Shown: positions 12,420-23,871 of the stretch, in pieces
How positions within the stretch are numbered: the first letter of the stretch is position 1
How the letters are laid out: each line of letters opens with the position of its first letter
NCBI GenBank assembly: GCA_002189035.1
Contig: NEEC01000014.1
Coordinates: 2,110,501-2,174,500, forward strand
Direction of reading: 5' to 3'
Origin: Utricularia gibba
Taxonomy: Eukaryota; Streptophyta; Magnoliopsida; Lamiales; Lentibulariaceae
Length of the DNA: 64,000 nt
Program-made: the position numbers and the translations under genes
Notes under the pieces: generated by a model
Seen by the model: only the letters and a program-made list of their open reading frames with translations
Database searches by the model: none
What the model was told of the DNA's origin: nothing

Positions 12420-13775
12420 AGAAATAATTTTTGAAAGAGTATAAATAAAAAATATGTCTTAATATAGATATAATTCAACTCTTATTTATTTATGTATATC
12501 ATCCCACATGCTCAATATGGTATGGCAAGTTGATGAAACTTAAAAGAATTGATGGAACTTATGCATCAATATGGAAAATTTACCAAATTCAAATATAGTA
12601 AAAATTGACAGACTAACCACTCATTATTAACTTTATAAGTGGTGGCGCTTGCCAGTTCTTAGCCACGCTTGTAAATCAAGCAACGTTTATGTTGCTAGCA
12701 TTTCAAATGAAAACGAATGGACATGTTTATTTTGATTTTTCCTCTAAAATACACAGGAAAATAAATGATGTCGGGATCCTTATTAGCAGCAAGTGCTCGA
12801 GATCAGCCAGGTTGCAAAGATATTTCAAGTGAGAAAGGCGAGTATTGGGATCCTGATTGTAATGCCATCATATTATCAGAGTGTTTTTAAAAAAAAAAAG
12901 AAAATTGTGGTGGTTGGACGACCAAGAGAAACAGTACGGCTTCGGGGTGCAGAACAATGGCATGTGGCTTTTCCTTTTTCTCCGAGGCGCATTGAATGGA
13001 GGTACTGTTGAAAAGGGTACTATATACCCTCATCTAGTTGCTAATTAGAGTGCTGAAGGGGATCAGCTAAGTAGACTCTTGTGAATTCTCTCCATCAAAC
13101 CAGGCTCTCACACAACATCTGTGTTTGAATCATGTGAGCTTCCCCATAAACATCACAGAGAAGAAGAGGGGAGGAGGTACGGTGAGGTAGACTTACGTAG
13201 AGAAAGATGGTTTCAGGCGTCGAAAGAATAGGACCGGTGGGCCGAGGGGATATACCATTTCATAGGATAAAGGAACCATCAGAAAAGAGCTGAAAATCCA
13301 ACTCATGTATGTTTACTTTGTAATGTAGATTTGGACTTTTCAGGATCTGGTTCGTGTTGCTTGTGAGTCCTTGTAAAGTGGATTTTGCAAAGGCGGGGGT
13401 TTTTTCCCCTCGAGATTAGGGTTTCGTTGGGGCTGCTGGTTTGAGACTAAACACAAAGCACAATGATCCCAATCATGTGGCTCTTACGTAAGGAAAGAAA
13501 AAAGGAAGAGAGATGCTGATGTGAAATCATGAGAACAGATGAAGAACTACAAGAGAAAAAAGGTTATCTCTCGAGCTCCGCCAAATGACAAGAAAACATT
13601 AGTTAAGAGACAAAAAAGAAAAGGGAAATTCACACTTGAAATTCTTACCCACGGCCCTTTTTCTTCTTCCCCATGCTGCACTTGGAGCATAAACTTATCG
13701 ATAAAAGACCCCCCTTTCCACATTTTGCTCATAGAAGCCTCTGATCAGGTCTCTCTCTTTTTCTGGGTTTTTGCA
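12420..13775. other. Intergenic region and 5' flank of the SRS gene
   Basis: AT-rich to about 12700, then more mixed. The frame upstream of the SRS ATG stays open from about 13539 but shows no family similarity, so I treat it as 5' UTR. A purine-rich stretch lies at 13490-13620. Nothing else is supported. Confidence 0.4.
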
Positions 13776-14631
13776 ATGATGATGAGAGCTGAGGATCTTG
13801 AAGCTATAAACAGTGACTCGTCATCTAGCAGTCGTTGCCAGGACTGCGGGAATCAAGCGAAGAAAGATTGCGAGCATCTCAGATGCAGAACTTGCTGCAG
13901 AAGCCGAGGATTCCATTGCCAAACCCACGTGAAAAGCACGTGGACTCCGATGTCCAGACGCCGCCCTAAACACGCTGTGGATCTGCAACATGGACCGAAT
14001 GTTAAGAGATGCAGAGACCACCACCAGGAGTTATTAGGTGAATCACTTACTGTTGTGGTCCAGATTCGAAATTTTCTCAGATCATGTGCTTTCTTGTTTT
14101 TTGAAGTCCTTCATACTCAAACCCTAGCCCCAGTCAGATGTCTAATGCCATCTTTCTCAGCATTTCGTCGATTCAAAAATGTGGGTTTTTGAAGCTGAAG
14201 TACATTTTCTTAGGTTGTGGATTTTTCTTTTGGTTGTTTGATGTCGTGATGGTGATTTAGGGTTTGAAGGAAGAGATTTTCCGGGGGAAGTATGTTTCCC
14301 GGCGGTGTTCCGGGCGGTGAGGGTGAGCTCTTATAACAACACGGTGGATCAGTTTGCATACCAAACATCGGTTAACATAGGGGGGCACAATTTCACCGGG
14401 ATATTATACGATCAGGGCCCAGAACCCGACGGAACGGAAAATTTTCTCGGCAGAGAGAGCTCCTCCACCACTGGCGGTGGCGGTGGCGCTGGTGGCAGCA
14501 TACTCCAGCATCACTTTCCGGCAAGTACAACGTTTGCTGGCACAAGTACAACATCTCCGCATTATCCTACTTCCCAGTTCCCTGCTTTTACCTTCGCTGG
14601 CTCACAGTTTTTTCACTACCCAAAATCTTGA
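13776..14631 (+). CDS. SHI/STY-family (SRS) zinc-finger transcription factor
   Basis: Two exons (13776-14037, 14261-14631) give 210 residues. SRS proteins are plant-specific nuclear activators that promote auxin biosynthesis genes and gynoecium, stamen or lateral-root development. Near residues 18-45 there is a RING-like C3HC3H finger: [20 protein letters not shown], then a [16 protein letters not shown] tail. The second exon carries the family's IGGH dimerisation domain ([20 protein letters not shown], about residues 115-135), followed by a glycine-rich linker and a Ser/Thr/Pro-rich C terminus. The start is the first ATG of an ATG-ATG-ATG run; the open frame upstream has no family character. 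At 210 residues it is a short member of the family (many are 300 or more), without the long glutamine/glycine-rich N terminus of SHI. Confidence 0.92.
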
Positions 14632-16835
14632 GCACTGTTTGTAATCTCCATCAGACCCCATCTCTGATGGCACATCCATCACCCTCGGATGGTTCATAAC
14701 TCTAGTACTCATTTACTTATTCTAATTGGAAATCTTGAAAACCTTGCGGCAAATGCAAGATTTGTGAAGTAAATTGTGATAGTTCCGCAGTGAGTTCTAG
14801 TTCCAGTACATTTGCATTTTATTTTGAAGGGAATCTGAAGTTCGATTTAGAGGCGCCGTGATGACTAAGAATGCCTGTGCGATGGTACGTTTGTTAGGTT
14901 CTTTCTTCATCTCTTGTAGCAGAATGAAAACAGTGCTTCTCTTTGTACAAACCCTATCCATCCACAGGGAAATTGAATTCCCTTGCATTTTTTTTTCATT
15001 TTTTTGAATAAATAATGCATACCAAAGTAAATATCCATTGAAGATTATAACACAGCTTGTGTGTTGAACTCCAGCTTTACATGTCAGTGCAGTCATTTGA
15101 ATATAAAAGACAATATCATTATCATGAATTGATCACAAGTACGACTTAAGGCATTATAACCAAATCATCAGCCGATTTAAAGTGATTCACATCAGGCCCA
15201 ATGCCATCTCCCCCCTTTGCTTTCTATCGGGTTCGATAGTCTTGTGTGTGCGCTCGCACTGCGTTGCCAAGAAGAGGCAGTGAGCTTTTCAACAAAACTC
15301 TTGCCTTTGCTTCTGTTGAAGAAGCCAGGAAGAGAAGGGGGTAAAAAAAAGAGGGGTCGGAACCCTAACTTCTAGGTTAGGTTAAAATGTAGCGTCGTAG
15401 GGTGAAATGGGAGGACCCGTGGACAATGCGCTTGCTCCTTCGTTATTTTCAGGGCAACATTTCGTAGCCACCATGTTCATGAATCTTTCATAAATTCTTG
15501 AAAATCATTTTCTTTTACGTATAATAAAAGAGAAATTGGGAATCTGTAAGTTATCAAAAATAATTATTTAGATTAAAAATTGTTCATATTTAATAATATA
15601 ACGTTTTATTAGTCTCGATTTTTTATGAAATTAAATATGCATCGTTTAAGTTCTTATGTGCATTTGCTACATAGTTCTTGCGTTCAACTAAGGACCGGTC
15701 CCAACACGAGGGAGCAAATGCCCAACCTTCTCATCTCTTACTCCACACAGAATTGGAATCTTGACTAACCTAAAACGGCCACATGAATTCTAATGTATGA
15801 AAATTAATTATTCTAATCAATAAAATAATGGGTGTTTTGAACTTTGGATGTCGTCGATGGCAGAGAAGTTGTTTGTTTAGTGCTTAAGTGCGTAGTGGGA
15901 TGGGTTCATTTAGACAACACCTGTCCGATCCTGACTGGAGATTCAGCACTGCAGCAAAGGCTTAATGTGAGAAGAAAACTCAGAAGACGCAGATGAGTGG
16001 GTAATTTCACCGCAGTAAAAGTAATGATCTCAGAGAGCACTTAACCGCACACTCACAAGAAAAGAAAGATATTGCTACTACAAACAAACCATAAGTAAAA
16101 AATGCAAGGACGCAATCCCTGTTTCCCTAATTTTACGGTATTTAAATTCAAAACCTCTTGTTAAATACATAATCCCATGTTTATGTTGGTTATCTTTTTT
16201 GGAACGAAGATTCATAGGATGAAATTCCAAGGTGTGCGTCTGTGCATTAAAATCTAGTTCCAAAACAAGCCAGTGTCACATTGGTCCGAACTTAATATAT
16301 ACGTTATTTTTTAATTTTGTCAACCAGAGCATCTTGGATTGACCCATCGAATCTTCTTAAGAGTTACCCGATCGATTTTAAAAGACGGGTGTTCATTATT
16401 CAATCATATTTCTAACCATCATTCAAGATCTGTGTAATCTAGGAGATTGTTATGTAAGATTATTCTGATTTTAAAAATGAAATTAATTACTTCAGCCCTG
16501 AAACTTTATTACTGAATGGCGAATCCTAAGGGAAAAAGAAGAGTTCAAGTCCCGAGTCTTATTTCGCACAAAAGCAGCCAGCCCGCTAAGGAGAACCAGA
16601 TGGGGCCTAAAGTAGGGGAAAGAAAGAACTGTTGTAGTCACAGAGTCCAGACGAAGACATTTCGATCCAAGAGAAAAGGGATGCTCGTAATGAAGAAAAC
16701 AGCGACATTCTGATGAACTGAGAGTGGAGCCTCGTAAGCAGCACCAGAATCCTACTCTCTCTTAGTTATGATCTGTACTCTTAAATATTAACATTCTCAC
16801 TCTACATATGCATAAAGATTGTTCATTTTTCATAT
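14632..16835. other. Intergenic region without a recognisable gene
   Basis: SRS 3' UTR followed by about 2 kb of unannotated sequence, AT-rich in 15470-15660 and after 16260. Short open frames at 16078-16263 (minus) and 16516-16713 (plus) have no family features. Confidence 0.5.
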
Positions 16836-17011
16836 TGTTAGAATATACAATACTATATCAAAAATATGAAAATGAAATAATCTAATATATAATAATATAC
16901 AATCATAAGTAATCGGGTTGATTCTAATCTTTTTTATTGTGATATATGTTTATTATGTATTTGAGATTTGTGTGTACGCACACTCAACTCATAGGATCTT
17001 AAATTTCAACA
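16836..17011 (+). mobile_element. Solo LTR of a TRIM-like retroelement
   Basis: The 176-bp segment starts TGTTAGAATA and ends TTTCAACA, with near-identical 5-bp flanks: catat (16831-16835) and catac (17012-17016). It aligns along its length with the right LTR at 21859-22029, including the taatcgg, tctaatctttt, gtgatc/gtgata and aatttcaaca blocks. No internal domain or primer-binding site follows, so this is a solo LTR. Confidence 0.75.
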
Positions 17012-18799
17012 CATACTACAAACGAAATGGATTTTGAAGGATGATTTCGTTTCGTTAAGCAGGCGCTGTGGACCATTAGCGGACTACGAGAAGCTTCATC
17101 GGGCATTAAAGGGATGCAAAGATACAGGAGAAGAGTGGGGATGGCACCATCCACGGAGCAGCGGAAGGATGGTGGGTCAGTTTAGCCTGGACCATGGAAG
17201 CATCAGCGGGCCAACTGCACCGTACAGCGCAGCCCCCATTCTATGAATGATCCATTAAAGAAAACTTGGCTGCACTCGTCACTAAACCGCTCCTGATTGG
17301 TCAGAGCAGGCTGTTGATGTTGATCTTTGCACAAACTGTGCGTTCCCAAACACCCAAGACACTACCAGCAAAAGCTCGTAGCAAAAGGGTAAGGAAGTAC
17401 GCACTACAGTGTACATGTGAATAGATCTATCTATTCGATCAGTAGCTGCTGCATCCATCCATTGATTTTGGTACAATAAATGTCGATGACTTCGTACCAA
17501 TTAATTAGTAGTTTATCTTCTCGGAAAAAATAGGCGTCGGAAGATGAGGATTCCCCACGCCGGAAGACTTTGGAGGTGTAAATTCCTTTAGCTTTTTTAA
17601 AAAACTAGGACGAGGAATTAGCCATGGGAAGGATGACTTTTTGTGGCATTTTGACTCTAGGTAAATTAATAAACACGTATAATTAAAATTGAAATTGTGC
17701 ATGCGATAGATGTATTTAAAATAAATTAAAACTAGGTTGATTACATTGGATATAATTACAAGAAAAATTTAATGATTGCACCAACTTTTTTCAATTTAAA
17801 TATAACTTTTAATCGAAATCTCAATATTAGAAAAATATAAAAAATGTTATGAAAAATTTTTAGTTTTATTCTAAAATACTATCAATTGTAAAATTAATTC
17901 TATCAAAAGCAATTTTAAAATTATACTACAAAAATTATTTTTAGAAAATTAAGTAATGTGTTATTTTTCCATTTCTTTTTAACTATTATACAGTTTTCTA
18001 AAATAATTACAATTTATTTCTATTTATATCAATTATTTCTAATTTACTAAATTAATTCTGAAAAATTAGAAATAGATTTTAAAATTTTTTCAATAACATT
18101 GCTATAGTGTTTCCAATTTATAAAAATGGTTGAATTCTATTTAAAAAAATCAAAATGCGAATTAAATTCAGTTTAACATTTAATTAAATAAAACAACAAA
18201 AAAACTGTAAATTGCTACACGTGCCCCTTAAAAAATTATTTTGGTTTTTGGAGTATATTTATTGTTTCGGCGTTGTTTTCAAGCCGAGCCTAGTTATTAT
18301 TTTATATTAAAAAAACCGGCAAGCCTATTGGGTTGGTTCAAGAAAAAAGGCGTGTGATTTTTTCAAAGCGAGACTGTGGACGTTCCAAATTCCAGCTGCC
18401 CCTTCCCATCCGTCTCCCTCCCTCGGATTCAATTCAACGCCGTCCACGTTTATAAGCACACAAAAATAATGCTAATTTCATTCTACGCCGACGGGCCCCA
18501 CGCTCCACTCCTCCTGTTTAGGTAGGAAGAATCCCGGGGGTGACTCCTCCTATCCAATGCGTGGTTTCTGGGCATATGATATGTAGATATCATTCGTGTT
18601 ATTGGGTAAATGTTGGCGTTGGATTTGGAGTTTCGTCATCCCTGGTAAAAAAAGGGGAAAAAGTTATTTGTTTTACTTATTTGTTGATCATTTATTGCGT
18701 TTTTATTGGTTTTTGTGGGAAGGTAGATGGATAGTGATGCGTGTGAGATTCCGTTTGTTGTAGCATTTTTATGGTAGTAAAGTGGTTGATTTTTGGGGT
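17012..18799. other. AT-rich intergenic region and GATA upstream region
   Basis: 17700-18340 is very AT-rich with no coding potential. 18360-18560 is GC-richer and probably contains the GATA promoter or 5' UTR. Minor open frames at 17034-17246 and 17282-17500 show no recognisable domain. Confidence 0.5.
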
Positions 18800-19865
18800 A
18801 TGGAGTGCACAGAAGCGAGAGCGCTGAAACCGGGTTTTTTGTCGCAAATGGGTACCAAGACTTCTTCGCAGATTTTCTGTAACGACGACGTTTGGTGCTT
18901 CAACGCCGCTGCCGGTGCAGTGTCAGAGGATTTTCCGGTTGAGGAACTCCTTAACCTCGACTTCTCCGACAAGGAGTTTCAGGACTGTGAGGATTTTGAG
19001 GAACATGGAGAGGGGTTAAGCAAATTAGGCTCCAATAATTCTTCCTCCGCCTTCTCCGGCGGGGCCGACGACTTCGATAGCCTCTCCACCGGCAACCTCA
19101 CCGATGAGGTGAGATATTTTAACTGATTACGTCTTGAGTTTTCTGTGGTGGGGAAAGGAGAAAGGAGCATTTTTTATATTTGGAATATTTTACTGTGAGC
19201 AGTTGATTATTTTTTCTTTCTTGTTTTTTTAGCAGGTCGAAGGTTTGGAGAGTCTAGAGTGGCTATCTCAATTCGTGGATGATTCCATGGCGGAGCTGCC
19301 GTCGTTGTGGCCCACGGTGAAAGCTTTCACGCACGGCAGCGGGACTGTTAACCCGCCGTCGCAGGAAAACCGGGTCGCGCACTTCCCTATTCCGGTTCCC
19401 CGGAAAAGACGGAATAAACGGCTGAGATCAAACGGACTGCCATGGTCTTTGGTGTCGCTGCCGTTGAGCTCCGTTTACTCAACATCTGCAGCGTCGTCGT
19501 CATCCCACGGCTCATCATCTCTTCCCGCGTCAGTTTTCCCACCTCACCTCCAGGATTGGCTTCCCAGCATAGAGAAGGCGCCGTCTGCGAAAAAGCCGAA
19601 GAGAAAACCAGAGAGCGAAAGCGGCACCGTATCCGGGCGGCGGTGCACGCACTGCCAGGTTCAGAAGACCCCGCAGTGGAGAACCGGACCCCTGGGTCCG
19701 AAAACGCTATGCAACGCGTGCGGCGTCCGGTTCAAGTCAGGTCGGTTGTTACCAGAATACAGACCGGCTTGCAGCCCGACGTTTTCCCAGGCGGTGCATT
19801 CTAATAGTCACCGAAAAGTTTTGGAGATGCGGCGGATGAAGGAGATGACGGCGGCGGGGTTTTAG
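18800..19865 (+). CDS. GATA transcription factor (class IV zinc finger, plant subfamily I type)
   Basis: Two exons (18800-19108 and 19236-19865) give 312 residues. GATA factors bind WGATAR sites in the nucleus, often in light and nitrogen control. One C-terminal finger spans about residues 240-265: [15 protein letters not shown], then [20 protein letters not shown], spacing C-X2-C-X18-C-X2-C as in plant GATAs. Before it lies a basic stretch ([10 protein letters not shown], with [10 protein letters not shown] further upstream), probably nuclear localisation. The N-terminal half is acidic ([17 protein letters not shown], then [17 protein letters not shown]), as in the GATA1/5/12 group. The acceptor reads ttagcag|gtc and offers a NAGNAG choice: using 19233 adds one glutamine. 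I start at the ATG at 18800, the first in-frame ATG. Length and exon structure are normal. Confidence 0.94.
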
Positions 19866-20775
19866 TGAGTTGTTCGACCGGACCGGGTTCTGCCTTACAT
19901 TAATCACGACCAAGAACAGTTAATTCCCTAGTCACTTATGGACCTAAAGCTAGAAGTCTTTAACTTATATTTAGCGAGGGAGTCTTTGATAATCTCGAAT
20001 CACTTTTACTGTAATACGCTTTAAATTACTAATATTATTAATTATATCTAAAATAAAATACATTTTTTATAATTAATTATTAATTTCTTCTTACCGAAAA
20101 AACAAACGTCTTGTAAATATTTTTAATTATAAAGGTATCTGAAAATTGGAAATAATATATGAAATTGGCCCTTGGTATTGTCTCATTCAATATGCTACTG
20201 TGTTGATCCGTAGGCCCTTGTTTTGTGAAGTACACTTATGGGAAGCATTATTGTGATTTAAAGGAAAGTGACGTGGACGAATTGGGGTGGCCCCAAGGGC
20301 ACTAAATTTAATTTCATTTCGGGGAATTTATGATAGTACTGTAGTTTCAATATCAATTTTATAAGGAAAAAAACAATAAATATTTGAAAATTACTGAGCA
20401 TTGGTCTCTTCCTTAGCTGGGCCACCACACCGACAAGACACATGGTTGGGTTGGGCCCTTGTGATCTTGTCCCCTAGCCCTTGGACAAGCATTCACTCAT
20501 ACACACAGATTCGCCCCTTTGAAACATCCAGAAAAACAAAAAAGAAGAAAATGGTGAAGATATCAGTTAGCAAGTTGCTTGCCGCTTGGAGTAGTAGATA
20601 AAGCAGTTACGAGATCGTTACTTCAGCGAGTATTTCCGCCTCTTCAGAGGCTCCGACCGTGTCTCCTTTGAGCATCCTGCAGTGAAGAAAAATGCCTTAG
20701 ATACAGATCGATGGCACTGGGATAAACTTTTCCACATCGAAGAATCGAAGAACCTCTTGAGTTCGAATCAAACAC
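19866..20775. other. Intergenic region
   Basis: GATA 3' UTR and about 900 bp without a credible gene. Short open frames (20258-20443 minus, 20401-20601 plus) have no features. Confidence 0.5.
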
Positions 20776-21085
20776 TGTTGAAATTAAGAATCTGATAGGA
20801 AAGACTAATACATTTAAAACCTAAATACATGAAAAATATGAATCATATTAAAAAAAATTAAATATAATTAATTAATATTGATACAAAACTCATCTTGATC
20901 ATTCAAATACTATCACAAATTAAACACTTTGATACCATATTGAAATTAAGAATTAAATGGATTGGACGAATATATATAAAATTTAATTACATAAAAAATA
21001 TAAATTATATTAAAAAAATTGAACTCAATCGATTATTAATGATTTATAATTTATTATATATTTAATTATTTTAATATCATCTTAA
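20776..21085 (-). mobile_element. Degenerate TRIM-like LTR element, minus strand
   Basis: Two diverged direct repeats of about 105 bp start at 20776 and 20939; both read (t)tgaaattaagaat at that end and share the later attaaaaaaa block. Between them, on the minus strand, tggtatcaaagtg (20937-20925) resembles the initiator tRNA-Met primer-binding site and directly follows the LTR end. The LTR end at 20776 reads tttcaaca on the minus strand, the same terminus as the element at 21495-22029. The internal part is only about 60 bp and codes for nothing. The outer boundary near 21085 is uncertain. Confidence 0.5.
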
Positions 21086-21494
21086 GATATGAAATTATGT
21101 GTTCTAATAAACACAATCTTTTCATGCTTCTTGCGATTGCTACTTTGGGAGCAGGAGTGGATGGGATCCAATGGTCATCTTGTCATGGGTAACCGGAGCG
21201 GAGGGGCAGTGATACAGGGGATACAGTTGAAGGCTTACCTACCACCCCAAGCGTCGTCCCACACCCTTAAAGGGATTCTTAAACTTGGGTTCAGTGTGGA
21301 CTCTGAGAAAGCAACCAGGATTTATGGCTTGAACAATCTATACGCAATAAAAATGTCAAGTCCCAGAAGCGGTAGGCTTTTCAGGTTCTCTGTAATCCAG
21401 AATAGGAGCAAACTCCACTGCAGAATCAGTCTCTTCGAGACTAATTCCAGCAGAGGCTTTTGTCTCCATAGTGTCTATTTAACCCTCATTCATT

Positions 21495-22029
21495 AAAATG
21501 AAAGTGAAATAGTATAAGTATATAAGAAATTGTGTATCACTAATAATTGGTTGTGCCTAATTTTTTTTAATGTGATCCACGTTTCTTGTATACTTGGGCT
21601 TCACGTGTACGCTCGTATGACCCATCGGATCCTGAATTTCAACATGGTATCAGAGCGTTTGCCTCACGACACAGCTTGGATGGCCAAGATGGGTTTCGTA
21701 TTGGTCTGAGGTACGGTTAAAAAAAAACAAGGAGATGCATTGAGCTTAGGTGACAAAAAAATTAGATCGACCTATGACCTGATTACTACTTACAATCACA
21801 TACACAAAAAAAAAACAAGTCTTAACCGGATCGAAGACTAGTTCGACTTGAGGGTGAGTGTTAGAATACATAATCCCAAATCGGAAAATGAAAGTGAAAT
21901 AATCAAGTATATAAGAAATTGTGGATCATTAATAATCGGTTGGGCCTAATCTTTTCTAATGTGATCCACGTTTCTTGTATACTTGGGCTTCACGTGTGCG
22001 CTCGACCCATCGGATCCTGAATTTCAACA
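21495..22029 (+). mobile_element. TRIM (terminal-repeat retrotransposon in miniature), 5' LTR truncated
   Basis: The left LTR (21495-21644) and right LTR (21859-22029) share long near-identical blocks, for example gtgatccacgtttcttgtat. The primer-binding site tggtatcagagc follows the left LTR exactly at 21645-21656, complementary to initiator tRNA-Met. A purine-rich tract (gagggtgag) at 21850-21858 precedes the right LTR, which starts TGTTAGAATA and ends TTTCAACA. The internal region is about 214 bp with no gag or pol, the definition of a TRIM. The first ~26 bp of the left LTR are missing, so no target duplication can be read on that side. Confidence 0.8.
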
Positions 22030-22783
22030 CATTATACCATCTCCTGTCCTCACACATGAGAATTTCCTCAACGTTGCCCCCAAGCTGCAGGGAGCCAATT
22101 GAACTGGTGCTTCTCACTGGTCATGCTAATGGGCCGTTATACAATTATGGGCCGGCTCAACATCTAGAAAGGTTTCCCGGCCTGTTATTAATATTTTATA
22201 ATTTTCTTAAAAGAAAATTTATGTATTTTATATAATTTTTCTTTATTGTTGCTAATTTTAAAATTAATTTTATTTAAAGAATATATTTTACATCAATAAG
22301 AATAAAATAATTATTAAATTAAAATAAAGTGTTAATACTTCGAAACTATATAGTTAATTACTATTTTGAAACATGTGGAACTCAATTGCAAATATTTTGA
22401 AAAGATGGATGATTTGCATATCTGTTATTTCCCATTTATAAAATTATTTACGTATATAAATTAATAGATATATTTATTTAATAGATTATATGGAATGCTA
22501 CTTATTCTGTAGATGGAGGAACGTAGTAGAGGTTTTCAAAATAGCAAAAAATAGAAATTTTATAAATAATAGTAGGTATTCCCAGAATAGAAAGCATTGC
22601 AAATTTACAAGCATCAAATACGGTAACAAATCACAGATCCAGCAGCAACAGCGAGGGAAATGATCTGATCCAATTGAATGAAATGCCCGTGAATACTCAC
22701 TTTCTACGCCAACATTTTTTAGGAAGAAAGCTGATAACTTCGAATCTAACTTGGAGTTGTCAAGGGGGGAAAAAAGAAGAGAT
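22030..22783. other. AT-rich intergenic region
   Basis: Mostly AT-rich; contains the 3' UTR of the proline-rich protein gene on the minus strand. Nothing else is seen. Confidence 0.5.
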
Positions 22784-23804
22784 TCAAGAGCGGGGAACTG
22801 CTGGCGGCGTGAAGAATCCGAGCTTCGGGTGGTGGAAAATGCTGGGGTGAGGAGGGAACGCAATTTTCGGAAACGGAGGAAGTGGGTGTGTAGGGAATTT
22901 CGGAAATGGCGGTTTAGTGATTTTGGGGAACGGGGGGAATGGATGTGGAGTAAAGATTTTGGGGAATGGGGGAAGTGGGTGGTGAAAGGGGAACGGAGGA
23001 TGGATCGGCTTCGTAACCGGGGGTGGTTTGTAAACTGGTGTCGGCGGTTTCACGGTCGGAGTTGGGGGCTTGTAGGCGGGACTCGGCGGTTTGTAGGTCG
23101 GAGTTGGGGGTTTGTACACTGGGGGTTTCACCGGTGGCTTGACGATTACTGGCGGTTTGGGCACGGAGGGGACCGGTGGTTTGAAAATCGGCGGGTGACT
23201 GAACCAGGGGTGGCCGAAGCTCTGCAATGGGGGCAGGGGAAGTTTCGGGAGCGGTGGGTGTTTGAAATAAGGCCACAAGAACTTAGAAGTGCATGATGCA
23301 GATGAAAATTTGAGGTTTTTGTCGAGTGCGAAAGCGATTTTTCCCTTCCCAAGCGACTTGACAACAATGTCGATGGTAGTCCCGGCGCCGGCGCAGGGTA
23401 ATGCCGCGGCGTTGTGGAGTTGAGCGAAGCAGTCGTGCTTCAGTTTATCGCCGTTCACAACTTCTTTCGGAAGCGCGATTTTGAAACTCCCATCTTCTGC
23501 TAATTCACCAGCCCCAAAAGTTGTCACCTTCCCATTCGGAAGTTTGCAGTCAATGCTGACATGCAACCCTGCACCATACACAGAAAAGACACAAATGTCA
23601 TTACAGTGTTCAGTATTGCCAAGGACAAAATCAGTTCGTGCAAGTAGCAGTTACCTGCGAAAGCCTGGCTAGCCTTGAAGTTGTTGGAGACGCAGTCGGT
23701 GCATTCGACGGACCGGCGACGTGGAACGAGGTCGCATCGGCGAGGCATAAGGTCACAGAAGCAAGGAGCAAAGACAGCAAGAGGAGACCATTAAGAGTCC
23801 CCAT
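22784..23804 (-). CDS. Proline-rich cell-wall protein with N-terminal Ole e 1 domain (PRP2/PRP4-like), one-base frameshift
   Basis: Two minus-strand exons (23804-23655, 23568-22784). The first encodes a signal peptide (MGTLNGLLLLSLLLASVTLC). The second completes a Pollen Ole e 1 domain (LHVSIDCKLPNGK, KHDCFAQLHNAAALPCAG, then CTSKFLWPYF), followed by about 140 residues of KPP, YKPPTP and PPFPK repeats. Such proteins are secreted, hydroxylated and cross-linked into the wall. The signal-peptide frame and the Ole e 1 frame (VECTDCVSNNFKASQAFAG) do not join: one base is missing near 23713, and exon 1 is 150 bp where 151 is needed. A TATA-like tatatata lies at 23863-23870. AtPRP2/PRP4 have the same order of domains. 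The open frames on the opposite strand here are shadows of the proline repeats. Confidence 0.85.
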
Positions 23805-23862
23805 TGGGACCCCTTCTTTCTAGAGCTGGAGAGCTGGTTGTAGAAGCCATACGCGCAGGAAG

Positions 23863-23870
23863 TATATATA
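23863..23870 (-). promoter_or_regulatory. TATA box of the proline-rich protein gene
   Basis: A tatatata run lies 59-66 bp upstream of the minus-strand ATG at 23804, a normal plant TATA-to-ATG distance. Confidence 0.5.
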
Positions 23871-23871
23871 G

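Noticed and set aside
13539-13775. Longer N terminus for the SRS protein
   Set aside because: The frame is open but basic and unlike any SRS N terminus; more likely 5' UTR.
16516-17500. Short open frames at 16516-16713, 17034-17246 and 17282-17500 as genes
   Set aside because: No start context, domain or splice partners; they behave like random frames.
22751-23296. 181-codon plus-strand frame rich in Gly, Arg and Trp
   Set aside because: It is the antisense shadow of the proline-repeat coding region.
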